From Paenimyroides marinum (GTDB lineage: Bacteria; Bacteroidota; Bacteroidia; Flavobacteriales; Flavobacteriaceae), in contig NZ_FNXE01000005.1 of the NCBI RefSeq assembly GCF_900108395.1, forward strand, positions 47,058 through 111,057: 64,000 nucleotides of DNA. The letters run 5' to 3'. Position 1 is the stretch's first letter. Every line of letters begins with the position of its first letter. The position numbers and the translations under genes were made by a program. Under the pieces are notes generated by a model. The model had not been told where the DNA came from. It ran no database searches and worked only from the letters and a program-made list of their open reading frames with translations. This document shows, piece by piece, positions 15,140-23,524 of the stretch.

Positions 15140-15946
15140 TTAGGCAACTTTAATCGGGTGGGTACGGTAATCTTTCAGATTGTGAAAAAAGCCTTTGTAT
15201 TCGGTCATTCCCCTACGAAACAAGTTCCATAACAGGGAACAACCCATTTGTGTCAATGATGAATTGATAAACAAATCTTGGTGTTGTAATGCTTCGGCAA
15301 GTGAACAGCTTGGCGTATTGTCTTCCTGTTCGGATTGCTTCAGCAATTCGCCAAATTCATCGGTAACAAAAGGCAGGTTTCCAATCGTTTCGTATTTCTC
15401 GGATTTGGGTTGTTCTATCTTCCCAATGGTAGATAGTATAACCTGTCCTGTGTGTTGGCTGTTGCCAAAATCCAACCAATATTTTGGGTGGTTGTGGTAG
15501 CTTCTGCGGTAACTGACTATTTTCAGAATTTCCGCAACCTCAAACCTCGCCTGTACGTTATCCACGCAAGTAATGGTAATGATTGCCCTTGCTTCTTCGG
15601 GTATTCTGCCCAAATTGTCCTTTTCAAATTTTTGGGTTTCGGCTTTCCAATTCGTACCGATACAACGATTTATCCGATTGATTAACGCAACGGATTTGTA
15701 CAATCCTGTTTCACATTCAAAAAATCGCTGTCTGCCCAAATTTGCAGTTGTGATAATATCATCGTCCCACAAACGCACCTGCAACCCTGCGTGTCCTAAC
15801 GCTATCAGACTTTCGTTTATCTCCATTAAGGCGGTCAATACCTTTGAGCCTGTACCGCCACCCCCAATTAAATTAACGGAAATCGGGTTGGTCGGATTGA
15901 GTAGATACTTATCCGTAAAATGTATTTTTTCTTTCTCTGTTTTCAT
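15140..15946 (-). CDS. PRTRC system ThiF-family protein
   Basis: A 268-residue E1-like protein. It has the nucleotide motif NLIGGGGTGSKVLTALMEI (about 25-43), a following acidic strand LWDDDIITTANLGRQRF (Asp and the Asn..Arg-Gln pair that contact ATP in ThiF/MoeB), a Lys in GLYKSVALINR, and TCVDNVQAR. No CxxC zinc pairs are seen. ThiF-fold enzymes adenylate a protein C-terminus. The substrate of PRTRC ThiF is unknown. It is the last gene of the leftward PRTRC cluster and abuts protein B within one base. Confidence 0.88.
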   Translation of the reverse strand: MKTEKEKIHFTDKYLLNPTNPISVNLIGGGGTGSKVLTALMEINESLIALGHAGLQVRLWDDDIITTANLGRQRFFECETGLYKSVALINRINRCIGTNWKAETQKFEKDNLGRIPEEARAIITITCVDNVQARFEVAEILKIVSYRRSYHNHPKYWLDFGNSQHTGQVILSTIGKIEQPKSEKYETIGNLPFVTDEFGELLKQSEQEDNTPSCSLAEALQHQDLFINSSLTQMGCSLLWNLFRRGMTEYKGFFHNLKDYRTHPIKVA

Positions 15947-16659
15947 TACAATAGATGTTTTAGGGTTTTGTTGTTCTTTTTTAGTGCTTCTATCGGAAAA
16001 GGTTTATCGGTGTTGATAATGTCTTTCCATAGGTTTATAATGTTTGCTCTCGTCAAGTCTGCACACAACGAATGGCTGAAATAGCTGTTAAAAAAGTAGT
16101 CTTCCCAAGCCTGTATAAATTCCTCAACCGAAGCCGAATTTTTAATGTCGATACTGACCGTTCCCATACATACGTTGCCCTTTTCGTAGATATTGAAAAA
16201 TGGTGCATAGTGCAAAGGCGTTTTCTCGGTGGGTCTGCGGTTGGTGGCAAGGGCAAAAACGGCAAGACTGCTTTTGTCCGCTACCCAAAGCATTGGCGAT
16301 ACTTGTGCCGTTCCGTTCGGTATGCCCAAACCATTGACAAAATACAACTGCCTTTGCTGTGCTTTGGTGTACCATATTACCGCACCTTTATCACTCGGAT
16401 TGATATGCAGAATGTTGGTCGGTAAAATCCCCTTTGGCTTTAAAAACGCTCGGCTTCTTTCTTCATCGGTCTGCAAAGTCTTTGCTAACATTTCGGCTTC
16501 CTTTACGGTCAATGGGTGTGCATTTATTGGCGTTCCGCTCTCATCCATATCGAAATGCTCTACATACATATCCGTTGTTTCCGTTCCTGTGGTTTCATAG
16601 AATACCAAAGCAGATTTAGGATAGTACAATGTGCCAAATTTGTCGGTTATGTCTTTCAT
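15946..16659 (-). CDS. PRTRC system protein B
   Basis: A 237-residue soluble protein matching PRTRC system protein B in length and in its place directly before ThiF. Recognisable segments are LYYPKSALVFY near the N-terminus and PNGTAQVSPMLWVADKSSLA in the middle. Its stop shares one base with the ThiF start, and its start overlaps the upstream gene's stop, so translation is coupled. The biochemical role is unknown; the PRTRC cassette is associated with plasmids and ICEs. Confidence 0.85.
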   Translation of the reverse strand: MKDITDKFGTLYYPKSALVFYETTGTETTDMYVEHFDMDESGTPINAHPLTVKEAEMLAKTLQTDEERSRAFLKPKGILPTNILHINPSDKGAVIWYTKAQQRQLYFVNGLGIPNGTAQVSPMLWVADKSSLAVFALATNRRPTEKTPLHYAPFFNIYEKGNVCMGTVSIDIKNSASVEEFIQAWEDYFFNSYFSHSLCADLTRANIINLWKDIINTDKPFPIEALKKNNKTLKHLL

Positions 16660-17819
16660 TTTTTTGTTTTATTAAAGTTGTTCAATACAATAAACAGGTC
16701 GTCCAATAAGTCAAACATTCGGTTTTCAAAATCAAGGTTTTTACCCAAAGTGTTTTTTCCGTCAAAGGGTATGGAAATGCTCGGCTCTTCCATACGTCCG
16801 TATTCGTTCAACTCGTTGTTTATGCTTTCTACAACGCTGTTGTACAACACGCCTTTTGTATCTGCAACAAATGAAATGTATTTCTCCATTGTGATGGCTT
16901 CTATTTCAATATCATCGTCATAGGGGTCTTGTTCGCTAATCGGTGCATTTCTGAAAACGGTTGTGTTTGGGTATTCCCTATAAAGTGCAAGCGTTATACA
17001 AGCCACCTGCCAACATTCCCTGTCGAATGTATCAAGGCTTTTAAAACTACTCAACCGCTGTTCAAACAATGTTAAATTGATAGAACTGTATAGTTTTTGT
17101 TCTATGATGTCGCCTATACATTCGGCTTGCCTTAACTCACTGTTGTAGGTTTCTGTTTCATCCGTGTCGTCATAATCAATCCAATCTTTATGCGTTTCAT
17201 AAAGCCAATACAAATAGCTATCTTCCTGTCGGTAGTAGGGTATTCGGGCAATATGGTACAGGTAACTGCAAACCGATAACAATAGCTGTGCGTTCTTTTT
17301 ACGCTTCGGGTCTTTAAGCATTTGAAAGAGAGGTATAATGGGAATATGAAACAAGGTCGTACCTACCTCAAATCTTTCCTTGCTCTGCAAAATGGTTTTC
17401 TTACTATCCTGAAACAAATGCAAACTATCCCAATTCCTGTGGGTACGTTTTAGTTTGGTATCTATATCCCACATACCCAACACAATATTGTAAGGGAAAT
17501 TATATGGCTGTGTTGTCATCGGCTCAATGCTGTAATGCTCGGTAAGTTTGGAAAGGGAATTATAAAAATCCCTTTCCGTTTTCTGACAAGCCAGTACCGA
17601 ATGTGCTGTTTTCAGTTTAGGTAGAAACGTACATTTCAGAATACCATTGGTAGCATTGCTATTGGTACGGATTTCTGCTTGTCTTTCTGCACCTGGCTTG
17701 TGTCCTTTGGTCTTTGTAGCCAATTGGCGAACTCGCCTAATTGTCGGTGCAAAGCCTTTTGCCTGTTCTGTTCGGGTATTTTGATTGTTCCCGATATGAT
17801 ATGTTTGTTCATAACTCAT
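16656..17819 (-). CDS. PRTRC-locus protein of unknown function (protein F position)
   Basis: A 387-residue protein without signal or membrane segments. It begins with a basic, disordered region (about residues 1-55, rich in Thr, Arg and Gln). It continues with a mostly helical domain containing PLFQMLKDPKRKKNAQLLLS and ends in helices (MFDLLDDLFIVLNNFNKTKK). It overlaps protein B by 4 bases and follows protein C, the place protein F holds in other PRTRC loci. I cannot confirm homology to F by eye. Confidence 0.65.
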   Translation of the reverse strand: MSYEQTYHIGNNQNTRTEQAKGFAPTIRRVRQLATKTKGHKPGAERQAEIRTNSNATNGILKCTFLPKLKTAHSVLACQKTERDFYNSLSKLTEHYSIEPMTTQPYNFPYNIVLGMWDIDTKLKRTHRNWDSLHLFQDSKKTILQSKERFEVGTTLFHIPIIPLFQMLKDPKRKKNAQLLLSVCSYLYHIARIPYYRQEDSYLYWLYETHKDWIDYDDTDETETYNSELRQAECIGDIIEQKLYSSINLTLFEQRLSSFKSLDTFDRECWQVACITLALYREYPNTTVFRNAPISEQDPYDDDIEIEAITMEKYISFVADTKGVLYNSVVESINNELNEYGRMEEPSISIPFDGKNTLGKNLDFENRMFDLLDDLFIVLNNFNKTKK

Positions 17820-17838
17820 CGCTTTTACAATTTTTGGT

Positions 17839-18057
17839 TTAACCTTTCGTACCCATTACGCTCTCAAATCTGTACTCTACCGCATCATCTTTGATTTGCG
17901 GTGCTGATGCCTTTGCAGTCGTCAGAATGGGGTACATATTGGCGTAATAATTCATTACCGCTTCCACGCTCCAACGCGGCTCTGGGTCGGTCAGTCTGAT
18001 GTCCTGTCCTTTTTCTTTGAGTATAAAAACTCTATCTAAATGCGTTGCTAATAACAT
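17839..18057 (-). CDS. PRTRC system protein C
   Basis: A 72-residue protein clearly of the PRTRC protein C family, with LDRVFILKEKGQDIRLTDP followed by SVEAVMNYYANMYPILTTA. It ends in GTKG. A small protein ending in Gly, beside an E1-like ThiF enzyme, invites comparison with ubiquitin-like modifiers or ThiS/MoaD carriers, although those end in Gly-Gly. Located between protein E and the 387-residue unknown. Confidence 0.88.
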   Translation of the reverse strand: MLLATHLDRVFILKEKGQDIRLTDPEPRWSVEAVMNYYANMYPILTTAKASAPQIKDDAVEYRFESVMGTKG

Positions 18058-18093
18058 AATGCTCGTTTTTAATGGTTAATATTCGTTTTCGTC

Positions 18094-18693
18094 TTATTCG
18101 TCCGTTGTTTCCAAAGGGCAACAAGCGGCAGTAGCTTCTTCCGTTTGTGGCTGTTCGGGTGCTGTTGCTTCCATTGCTCCGAAAAGGCTCGGTGTTGCGA
18201 ACTTGTCGGACAATGCTGTTTTGCGTTTGCGTAGCTCGTCCGCTTTTTCGGGGTACTCCGCTATGTCGGGTACTTTTATCCACGCTTCACGGAACTTGCC
18301 CTCTTTTTCCAATTCGTCCACCTTGTCCATAGCCTGTTTAAACTTCTTGTCTTTGGCTTCCTGCTCTTTTTTCTCTTTCTCGGCTTTGGCTTTCTCGATT
18401 GCCGATTGTGCTTTGGCTTCGTCCAATTGCTTTTGGAATTTCTCCATATCCACCATTAACCCCGATACCTTTTGTACAGGTGCGGTTATCTGTGGAATAA
18501 ATCCCTCGTCAAACTCCTGTGCGGTGGCGTTAAATGTCAATGGGGGAATGAGGTTTTTGGCACTATCTCCGCATTGTTCGTTAAGGAGCAATACCGATAC
18601 GATTAGGTTGCTTTCTGCACCTTTGGTTATCGTAAGTTGTAAATTGCCTGTAAAATCCAACTGCTGTATCTGACTAAAAAAATTTGTGTTCAT
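18094..18693 (-). CDS. PRTRC system protein E
   Basis: A 199-residue PRTRC protein E. The N-terminal domain (about 1-75) starts NTNFFSQIQQLDFTGNLQLT and is beta-rich. A highly charged coiled coil (about 80-125: QKQLDEAKAQSAIEKAKAEK) follows, then a variable acidic tail ending with two Cys (ATAACCPLE). It is the most upstream recognised PRTRC gene here. The ParB-like member and the JAB-domain protein A of complete cassettes are not in this window's cluster. Confidence 0.85.
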   Translation of the reverse strand: MNTNFFSQIQQLDFTGNLQLTITKGAESNLIVSVLLLNEQCGDSAKNLIPPLTFNATAQEFDEGFIPQITAPVQKVSGLMVDMEKFQKQLDEAKAQSAIEKAKAEKEKKEQEAKDKKFKQAMDKVDELEKEGKFREAWIKVPDIAEYPEKADELRKRKTALSDKFATPSLFGAMEATAPEQPQTEEATAACCPLETTDE

Positions 18694-18711
18694 TGTTTCT
18701 GATTTTAAATG

Positions 18712-19056
18712 TTACTTACTGATTTCCGCTATCTGTTCAATCCTACCAAAAATGAAACTCCGTAGGCTCGTTTTATCGGGAGCGTTGTATTCCTGCCAAC
18801 TGCCGTACTGCTTCACTACATAGGCTTTTAAAATATCCTCAAACCCAAACCGATAACCCATAAGGGGTACGGCTTTTCTGAAAAACGCATTACGGTTTAC
18901 TGCTTCCGCAATCCAATTTTTCTCGGCTCGGCTCAATCTTTCGCCCTTGTCCAGTTTTTCCCTTAACTGATACACCTTTGCGGATTTAAGCGTTTCCAAT
19001 TCGGGTATCTCGTGGGTTACAAACTTTGTGGCTATTGCTTTAGCTGTCGTTTTCAT
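18712..19056 (-). CDS. Unknown ICE protein, 114 residues
   Basis: A soluble helical protein of 114 residues with a basic N-terminus. It contains KLDKGERLSRAEKNWIAEAV and then RKAVPLMGYRFGFEDILKAY. I recognise it only as a type commonly found next to PRTRC genes in Bacteroidota ICEs. It lies 18 bases upstream of protein E on the same strand and probably shares its transcript. No function can be given. Confidence 0.7.
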   Translation of the reverse strand: MKTTAKAIATKFVTHEIPELETLKSAKVYQLREKLDKGERLSRAEKNWIAEAVNRNAFFRKAVPLMGYRFGFEDILKAYVVKQYGSWQEYNAPDKTSLRSFIFGRIEQIAEISK

Positions 19057-19073
19057 TGCACTTATTTTAAAGG

Positions 19074-19280
19074 TTATGAATGTGATTTTTCGGCAGTATA
19101 AACTCCGTTTTCATAGTAGCCTATCAGCCGTTCCCAAAGCCGTATTAATCCGTCAGTAGCTACATAGAAATATTTCGTTCTATTGCAATAAATGATATAC
19201 ATAGCTTCGTCTTTGTATTCCGTTTCAAGACTTTTGCCTTTAGCCATACTTTTAGCTTCTTCTATTGATTTTGCTTTCAT
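19074..19280 (-). CDS. Small unknown ICE protein, 68 residues
   Basis: A 68-residue protein with a Lys/Glu-rich start (MKAKSIEEAKSMAKGKSLE) and a beta-type remainder (MYIIYCNRTKYFYVATDG). It ends 17 bases before the next gene. Its start region and the upstream hairpin are nearly identical to those of the 136-residue gene 460 bases upstream, so its expression signals were copied. Function unknown. Confidence 0.65.
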   Translation of the reverse strand: MKAKSIEEAKSMAKGKSLETEYKDEAMYIIYCNRTKYFYVATDGLIRLWERLIGYYENGVYTAEKSHS

Positions 19281-19326
19281 ATCTCTTGTTTTTAGTAGGC
19301 TACCACCTATTAAGGCGGTAGCCTGT
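19274..19326 (-). repeat. Duplicated intergenic hairpin/RBS unit, copy 1
   Basis: On the minus strand it reads as a hairpin (AGGCTACCGCCT / AGGTGGTAGCCT, 19297-19324), then an A-rich spacer with AAGAGAT and the first codons of the 68-residue gene. Copy 2 at 19737-19790 is almost identical. Confidence 0.75.
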
Positions 19327-19333
19327 TGTATTA

Positions 19334-19744
19334 CTATGGTTGTTCTTCAAAGTCTATCACAATTACTTTTTCCTCTCCAAAAAGCAAGTGTATAGCCTGT
19401 GTGAGTGGCTTCGGGCAATCATTCTTTTCTACATACCTAATTAGGCAATGGATAGTAAATATGGCATTATGTCCATAGAAAAGGTGGTCTGCAAATATTC
19501 GAGGACTTTTGTGTAAACTACGGTTATGATGTTGTATCACTTTCTCCACATTTTCCACCAAGCCAAACCAAAAGTTTGCTGTTAGAATGGATTTCGGCCA
19601 CACTCGTTGCAGATAATCCTTATGTTTATAGAAATGTTCGATTTCCTGCTGTATAAAAAGGGTCAGTTCTTTGAGGGTTGCAGGGAATAACTTTGCAAGT
19701 AAATACGCTCTCTCTGTATTGTTCATTTCTTCTAATGCTTTCAT
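19334..19744 (-). CDS. Unknown ICE protein, 136 residues
   Basis: A 136-residue, mostly helical soluble protein. It begins MKALEEMNNTERAYLLAKLF and contains a His-rich middle (EIEHFYKHKDYLQRVWPKSI), then KVIQHHNRSLHKSPRIFADH. Its start overlaps the second copy of the duplicated hairpin/RBS unit. It lies between the DUF932 gene and the 68-residue gene on the same strand. No domain is recognised; its place suggests an accessory role in ICE maintenance. Confidence 0.65.
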   Translation of the reverse strand: MKALEEMNNTERAYLLAKLFPATLKELTLFIQQEIEHFYKHKDYLQRVWPKSILTANFWFGLVENVEKVIQHHNRSLHKSPRIFADHLFYGHNAIFTIHCLIRYVEKNDCPKPLTQAIHLLFGEEKVIVIDFEEQP

Positions 19745-19790
19745 ATCTCTTATTTTTAATAGGCTACCACCATTAAAGGCGGTAGCCTGT
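19737..19790 (-). repeat. Duplicated intergenic hairpin/RBS unit, copy 2
   Basis: Near-identical to the unit at 19274-19326, with the hairpin at 19761-19788. It lies between the DUF932 stop and the 136-residue gene. Confidence 0.75.
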
Positions 19791-19796
19791 TGTTGT

Positions 19797-20870
19797 TTAA
19801 TTTAGGTTTAGGATTTCCGCACCGTCCGTTGCAAAAGCGGTACACAGGTCAAAAGCCTTTTGTGATTTAAGTTGGGCAGTACCACCCAATACAATGCTCT
19901 GTAATTTGGCTTCGTCATCTCTGTAATTGCGTACATTCTGAAAGTAGCCTGTAACAGCGTTGTACGCTCCAAACAAAGTGCCTTTGGTTGTGTCCATTTG
20001 TTGGGTGTCGCTCATCATAGCATAACTAAAAGCGTTATCTACGACATTTTTGAACACGGTGGAAACTTCATCTTCTGCACCTTTATTTAGTAAATCAAGC
20101 GTTTCCTTGTTCGGGCAAAGTGCCATTTGGATTAGCTTTCTTACTTCCCTGTCGGTTACTTTTACCTTTGTCCACTCGTTAAAAATACCCTCCAATTGGT
20201 TGCTCAACGTGTTCGCCAATCCCATAATTTTATGAGCGTTTTCGATACGTTGTTTTGCCCCCGATGTGTGTTTGATACGGACTACATTTGTCATATTCCG
20301 CAATGAGGCGTTAAGGGTGTTTTGGCAAACGATACGGATAGGTGTAAACGCTGCGGTAATACTCCCGCTACCATCGTGCGAAGTGGTTAGGAAAATGTAC
20401 TTTTCCGTAACATCATCGCCATTGCCTACACGGATATAGTCGGGCAGTTTGGCGGTGATAAAAATGCGTTCCCCTTTGCCCAATGCTCCTGCGGTTTCGT
20501 ACAGGATACCGTCCCCACCACCTACGATAGCATCAAAGAAATTAAAGGCTTCACGGTTTTGTACGATGTGGTAATCCTTGCCGACTACCCCCAATACTGC
20601 GTTGTTGTCGGTGCGAATGTTGGCGAAATAGTTGGGTACTTCCAATTCGTTACTGCCCACCTCGATACCCTGTGTAGTTTCGATAATGTTTGAGCCTTTG
20701 GTAAACAATGGGGATTTGATAACCTCGTAATCTAAGCCTGCGTGTTTGATAGCTTCTGCACTTGTTGGGTATTGCTCTACGATTTGCCCTAAGTTGTGCC
20801 AAGCTTTTTGCTGTACTGAAAAAAAACTGTGTTTTCCTGTTCGCTCGTTGAAAAAAATGTTATGTGCCAT
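19797..20870 (-). CDS. DUF932 phage/plasmid-like protein
   Basis: A 357-residue DUF932 protein (the phage/plasmid-like family TIGR03299). Family marks include the N-terminal FFSVQQKAWHNLGQIVEQYP, DYHIVQNREAFNFFDAIVGG in the middle, and ITAAFTPIRIVCQNTLNASL. These proteins are frequent on plasmids, phages and ICEs; the biochemical role is not established. It follows ssb by 43 bases on the minus strand and probably shares its transcript. Confidence 0.88.
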   Translation of the reverse strand: MAHNIFFNERTGKHSFFSVQQKAWHNLGQIVEQYPTSAEAIKHAGLDYEVIKSPLFTKGSNIIETTQGIEVGSNELEVPNYFANIRTDNNAVLGVVGKDYHIVQNREAFNFFDAIVGGGDGILYETAGALGKGERIFITAKLPDYIRVGNGDDVTEKYIFLTTSHDGSGSITAAFTPIRIVCQNTLNASLRNMTNVVRIKHTSGAKQRIENAHKIMGLANTLSNQLEGIFNEWTKVKVTDREVRKLIQMALCPNKETLDLLNKGAEDEVSTVFKNVVDNAFSYAMMSDTQQMDTTKGTLFGAYNAVTGYFQNVRNYRDDEAKLQSIVLGGTAQLKSQKAFDLCTAFATDGAEILNLN

Positions 20871-20913
20871 TTTGATAAAAATTTGATGTTAAAAAATGAT
20901 TGAATACTCGTTG

Positions 20914-21306
20914 TTAAAATGGGAGGTCGTCCTCGGTTCCCTGTGCTGTAAATCCGTTGTTGTCGGCTTGTTCAGTAGCCTGTGGGGTTTCGGCTCTCCT
21001 GCTACTTCCGTGCAGTTTGATGTTTGAGGTATGGAAATTCAAACCTGCTTTTGGTTCTCCGTCCTTGCCTGTCCACGCTCGGGTGCTTACTCGTCCTGTG
21101 AGTTCTACCAAAGTGCCTTTTGTCAGTAGCCTTGCCACGTTCGGGGTTATCCAATAGGCACAATCGAAGAATGTCGTTTGCTCAACTCGTTCGCCCTGCT
21201 TGTTCCGATAGCTGTCGTTTACTGCTACTGAAAAATTTACTACCTGTTTTTCGTTCGACAAGGTGCGTACCTCCGCATTTCTTGTCAGTCTGCCTGTGAT
21301 GTTCAT
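20914..21306 (-). CDS. ssb: Single-stranded DNA-binding protein of the ICE
   Basis: A 130-residue SSB with one OB fold (about residues 1-100: MNITGRLTRNAEVRTLSNEK, then TFFDCAYWI and GTLVELTGRVSTRAW). A short linker and the acidic C-terminal tip DDLPF follow, which recruits partner proteins. It is the first gene of the leftward ssb-DUF932-PRTRC run. It probably protects the transferred single strand or helps its replication in the recipient. Confidence 0.92.
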   Translation of the reverse strand: MNITGRLTRNAEVRTLSNEKQVVNFSVAVNDSYRNKQGERVEQTTFFDCAYWITPNVARLLTKGTLVELTGRVSTRAWTGKDGEPKAGLNFHTSNIKLHGSSRRAETPQATEQADNNGFTAQGTEDDLPF

Positions 21307-21965
21307 ATCCTTTGATTTTTAGAGATTGATTTTTGATTTAATTTTTTTGATTTATTCGGCAATGAGAGGAGGTGCTGTTTCGTTTCATTACCATTTCCAA
21401 TGCTTTTGATCTTCATACCTGACATTTTTTTTATTCGTGTAAAGAGCCGGAGTATGCTATGTTTCGTTTCACGAGCATAAAAGGTTCGTGTTTAGGCGAC
21501 ACAAGGTTTTGAAAAACAAATACTACCCAACGGGTGGAGATTTTTTTTCAAACTTGCTTGACCTTTTGTCGGCGTTAAGAACACGGAAATACCTTTGCTC
21601 TTGAAATGGGACAAAAGAGCATACGGCACTTTGGATAAAAACTATTGTGGAAGTGGGAAAATGGCATTGCAAAATGGTTTATAATGTATTGAAATAACAC
21701 TTCCATTTAGCTGAATGGATAAATGTTTTTTTGTAGTAATGTGGCTTTATAGCCACTTTAACAGGGAGTTGAAAAATGTGTGAAAAGGGAATAGCAGACA
21801 GGAGCATTTTTCAATTTTCTGTTTCAGAAATAGCCAAAAGCTCTTTTACAGCGAGGGGATTGTGAGGGAAATGTAAATGTGCTTTGGTTATACAAAAAGT
21901 ATGGGCATAAAAAAAGCAGGACTTTAATCCTGCTTCAATCTGATAAGTAAAGAATGTAGGGTTTT
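21307..21965. other. 659-base non-coding region between ssb and int
   Basis: No convincing gene is seen. The 11-base GTTTCGTTTCA occurs twice, near 21379 and 21459. A terminator-like hairpin (CTACCC / GGGTGG) followed by eight T residues lies on the plus strand at 21523-21548, without a recognised upstream promoter. The minus-strand int terminator is at 21909-21934. The region probably carries the ssb promoter and may hold cis sites for excision or transfer. Confidence 0.6.
21909..21934 (-). terminator. Terminator of the integrase gene
   Basis: On the minus strand AGCAGGA / TCCTGCT is followed by a run of seven T, about 30 bases after the int stop. Confidence 0.85.
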
Positions 21966-23291
21966 CTAAACTAAAACCTCTTCATCATCGTAAAATTCAA
22001 GGACATTAACGGCTTCGTTCAATAATTCTATTTCCTCATTTTCCGTTTGGATAAGAAACGCATTTTCCATTGCTTTGAATTTTGGTGCGACTAAATCCAT
22101 ATCCTTACTGATTTTTTGACTGGTAATCTTCGCATAAATCTGTGTGGTAGAAATATTTTTATGCCCCATCATTTTGCTTAAACTTTCAAGTGGAACACCC
22201 TCAGTCAAAAACATTGTGGCAAATGTATGGCGAGCGGTGTGGAAAGTAACCTTTTGTTCGGTAATGATACCCGCTTCCTCAATAAGTTTACTGATATGCT
22301 TATTACAAGTCGCATTGCACGGCATCGGGAATACAAAATCATTTTTCGTAACTCCCCGATATTTCTCAATAATGCGTTTAGGAATTTCTAAAAGACGGAC
22401 GTTGGACGAAACATCTGATTTCTTCCTCCTGCTGATTATCCATTGGTGTCCGTCAAAGAACGACTGAATATTGCTCCATTTCAGTTTCTTAATATCAATG
22501 TAAGAAAGCCCTGTAAAGCAACTGAAAATAAAGAGGTCTTTAACAAGTTCATATCGGGGCTTTGAGGGTTTTAAAAGCAATAAGGTTTCTACATCCTCTT
22601 TTAAAAGGTAGCTCCGGTCGGTTTCCTCCATACTGATTTCATAATCCTCAAACGGATTATCTCGTATCAAACCTTTTTTGATAGCCAGTTCTGCCAAAGC
22701 AATAACAGGCATTGTGTAAACCCAAACCGTATTGTGGGTACATTCCTTATCAATACGAAGAAAAAAATCAAACTCCCGGATAAAATCCGAAGTGAGCTCA
22801 CGGAAAGCCATATCATCCCGGTGGTAACGCTCCCTTATAAATTCGCTAAGGTGGTTGTAAACTGTGCTATACTTACTATAAGTGCTTTGGGAGCGTTTTC
22901 CCTTATCAACCAATTTTTTAAATTCGTTGTTCTGGTCGTTGAAAACCTTTAATATGGCATCATCCATTACACCTACACCGAGAAATTTAATCTTTACTTT
23001 CTGTGCGGTTGCAAAGCCCTCGTGTTTTAGCATATCTTCATAAATCTTGTCGATACGCCCACGTATATTGTCTAATTTTTGATTAATGCTTAAAGCTTTG
23101 GCACTCTTGCCCTCAACTCTTCCGAACTTCAAATCCCAAACAGCAGGGTCAATTTCCAACTTTGTACCCATTGTTTTGGGTGTTCCGTCAATGGTAATAC
23201 GTGCCATAATCGGTGCATTACCGTTCTTTTTAAGCTCGTTCTTTTTTAGGTAGAAAAGGAGTTTGTACGTTGATTTTTTTGTCTGCTCCAT
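21966..23291 (-). CDS. int: IntDOT-type tyrosine recombinase
   Basis: A 441-residue integrase with an arm-binding N-terminal domain (about 1-100, YKLLFYLKKNELKKNGNAP), a SAM-like core-binding domain (about 115-220) and a catalytic domain. H351, R354, H377 and Y386 are visible in HTARHTFATM and GHKNISTTQIYAKIT. The first catalytic Arg is replaced by Ser263 (CFTGLSYIDI), as in IntDOT of CTnDOT. It sits at the ICE end, reads inward, and should catalyse integration and excision. An inverted repeat (TAACTCAA / TTGAGTTA, 23291-23333) overlaps its start region and may be an operator. Confidence 0.93.
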   Translation of the reverse strand: MEQTKKSTYKLLFYLKKNELKKNGNAPIMARITIDGTPKTMGTKLEIDPAVWDLKFGRVEGKSAKALSINQKLDNIRGRIDKIYEDMLKHEGFATAQKVKIKFLGVGVMDDAILKVFNDQNNEFKKLVDKGKRSQSTYSKYSTVYNHLSEFIRERYHRDDMAFRELTSDFIREFDFFLRIDKECTHNTVWVYTMPVIALAELAIKKGLIRDNPFEDYEISMEETDRSYLLKEDVETLLLLKPSKPRYELVKDLFIFSCFTGLSYIDIKKLKWSNIQSFFDGHQWIISRRKKSDVSSNVRLLEIPKRIIEKYRGVTKNDFVFPMPCNATCNKHISKLIEEAGIITEQKVTFHTARHTFATMFLTEGVPLESLSKMMGHKNISTTQIYAKITSQKISKDMDLVAPKFKAMENAFLIQTENEEIELLNEAVNVLEFYDDEEVLV

Positions 23292-23386
23292 AACTCAAAT
23301 GTTTAATGTTTAAAATTAAATTACATTGAGTTACAAGGAAATATAAAAAAGGGTGCAAAACACTGAAATATAACCCGTTAGATAGT

Positions 23387-23414
23387 ATCGTTACTGACCT
23401 CAATCGGTAACGAT
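23387..23414. repeat. Inverted repeat in the ICE end region
   Basis: ATCGTTAC at 23387-23394 and GTAACGAT at 23407-23414, 12 bases apart, lie between int and the presumed junction. It is a candidate arm site for the integrase or an excision factor. Confidence 0.45.
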
Positions 23415-23524
23415 TTAGTAACCTAACCTTGTCAATTTAAGCCTAAAATCATTCAGACACGGACTTCCAATTCAAGACTACCATTTTATAAAGCATTGTT
23501 TATAAACGGGTTTAACCGTTTTGC

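Noticed and set aside
18094..18673. Rightward ORFs over PRTRC protein E
   Set aside because: They are antisense shadows; the leftward frame has family motifs, coiled coil and operon spacing.
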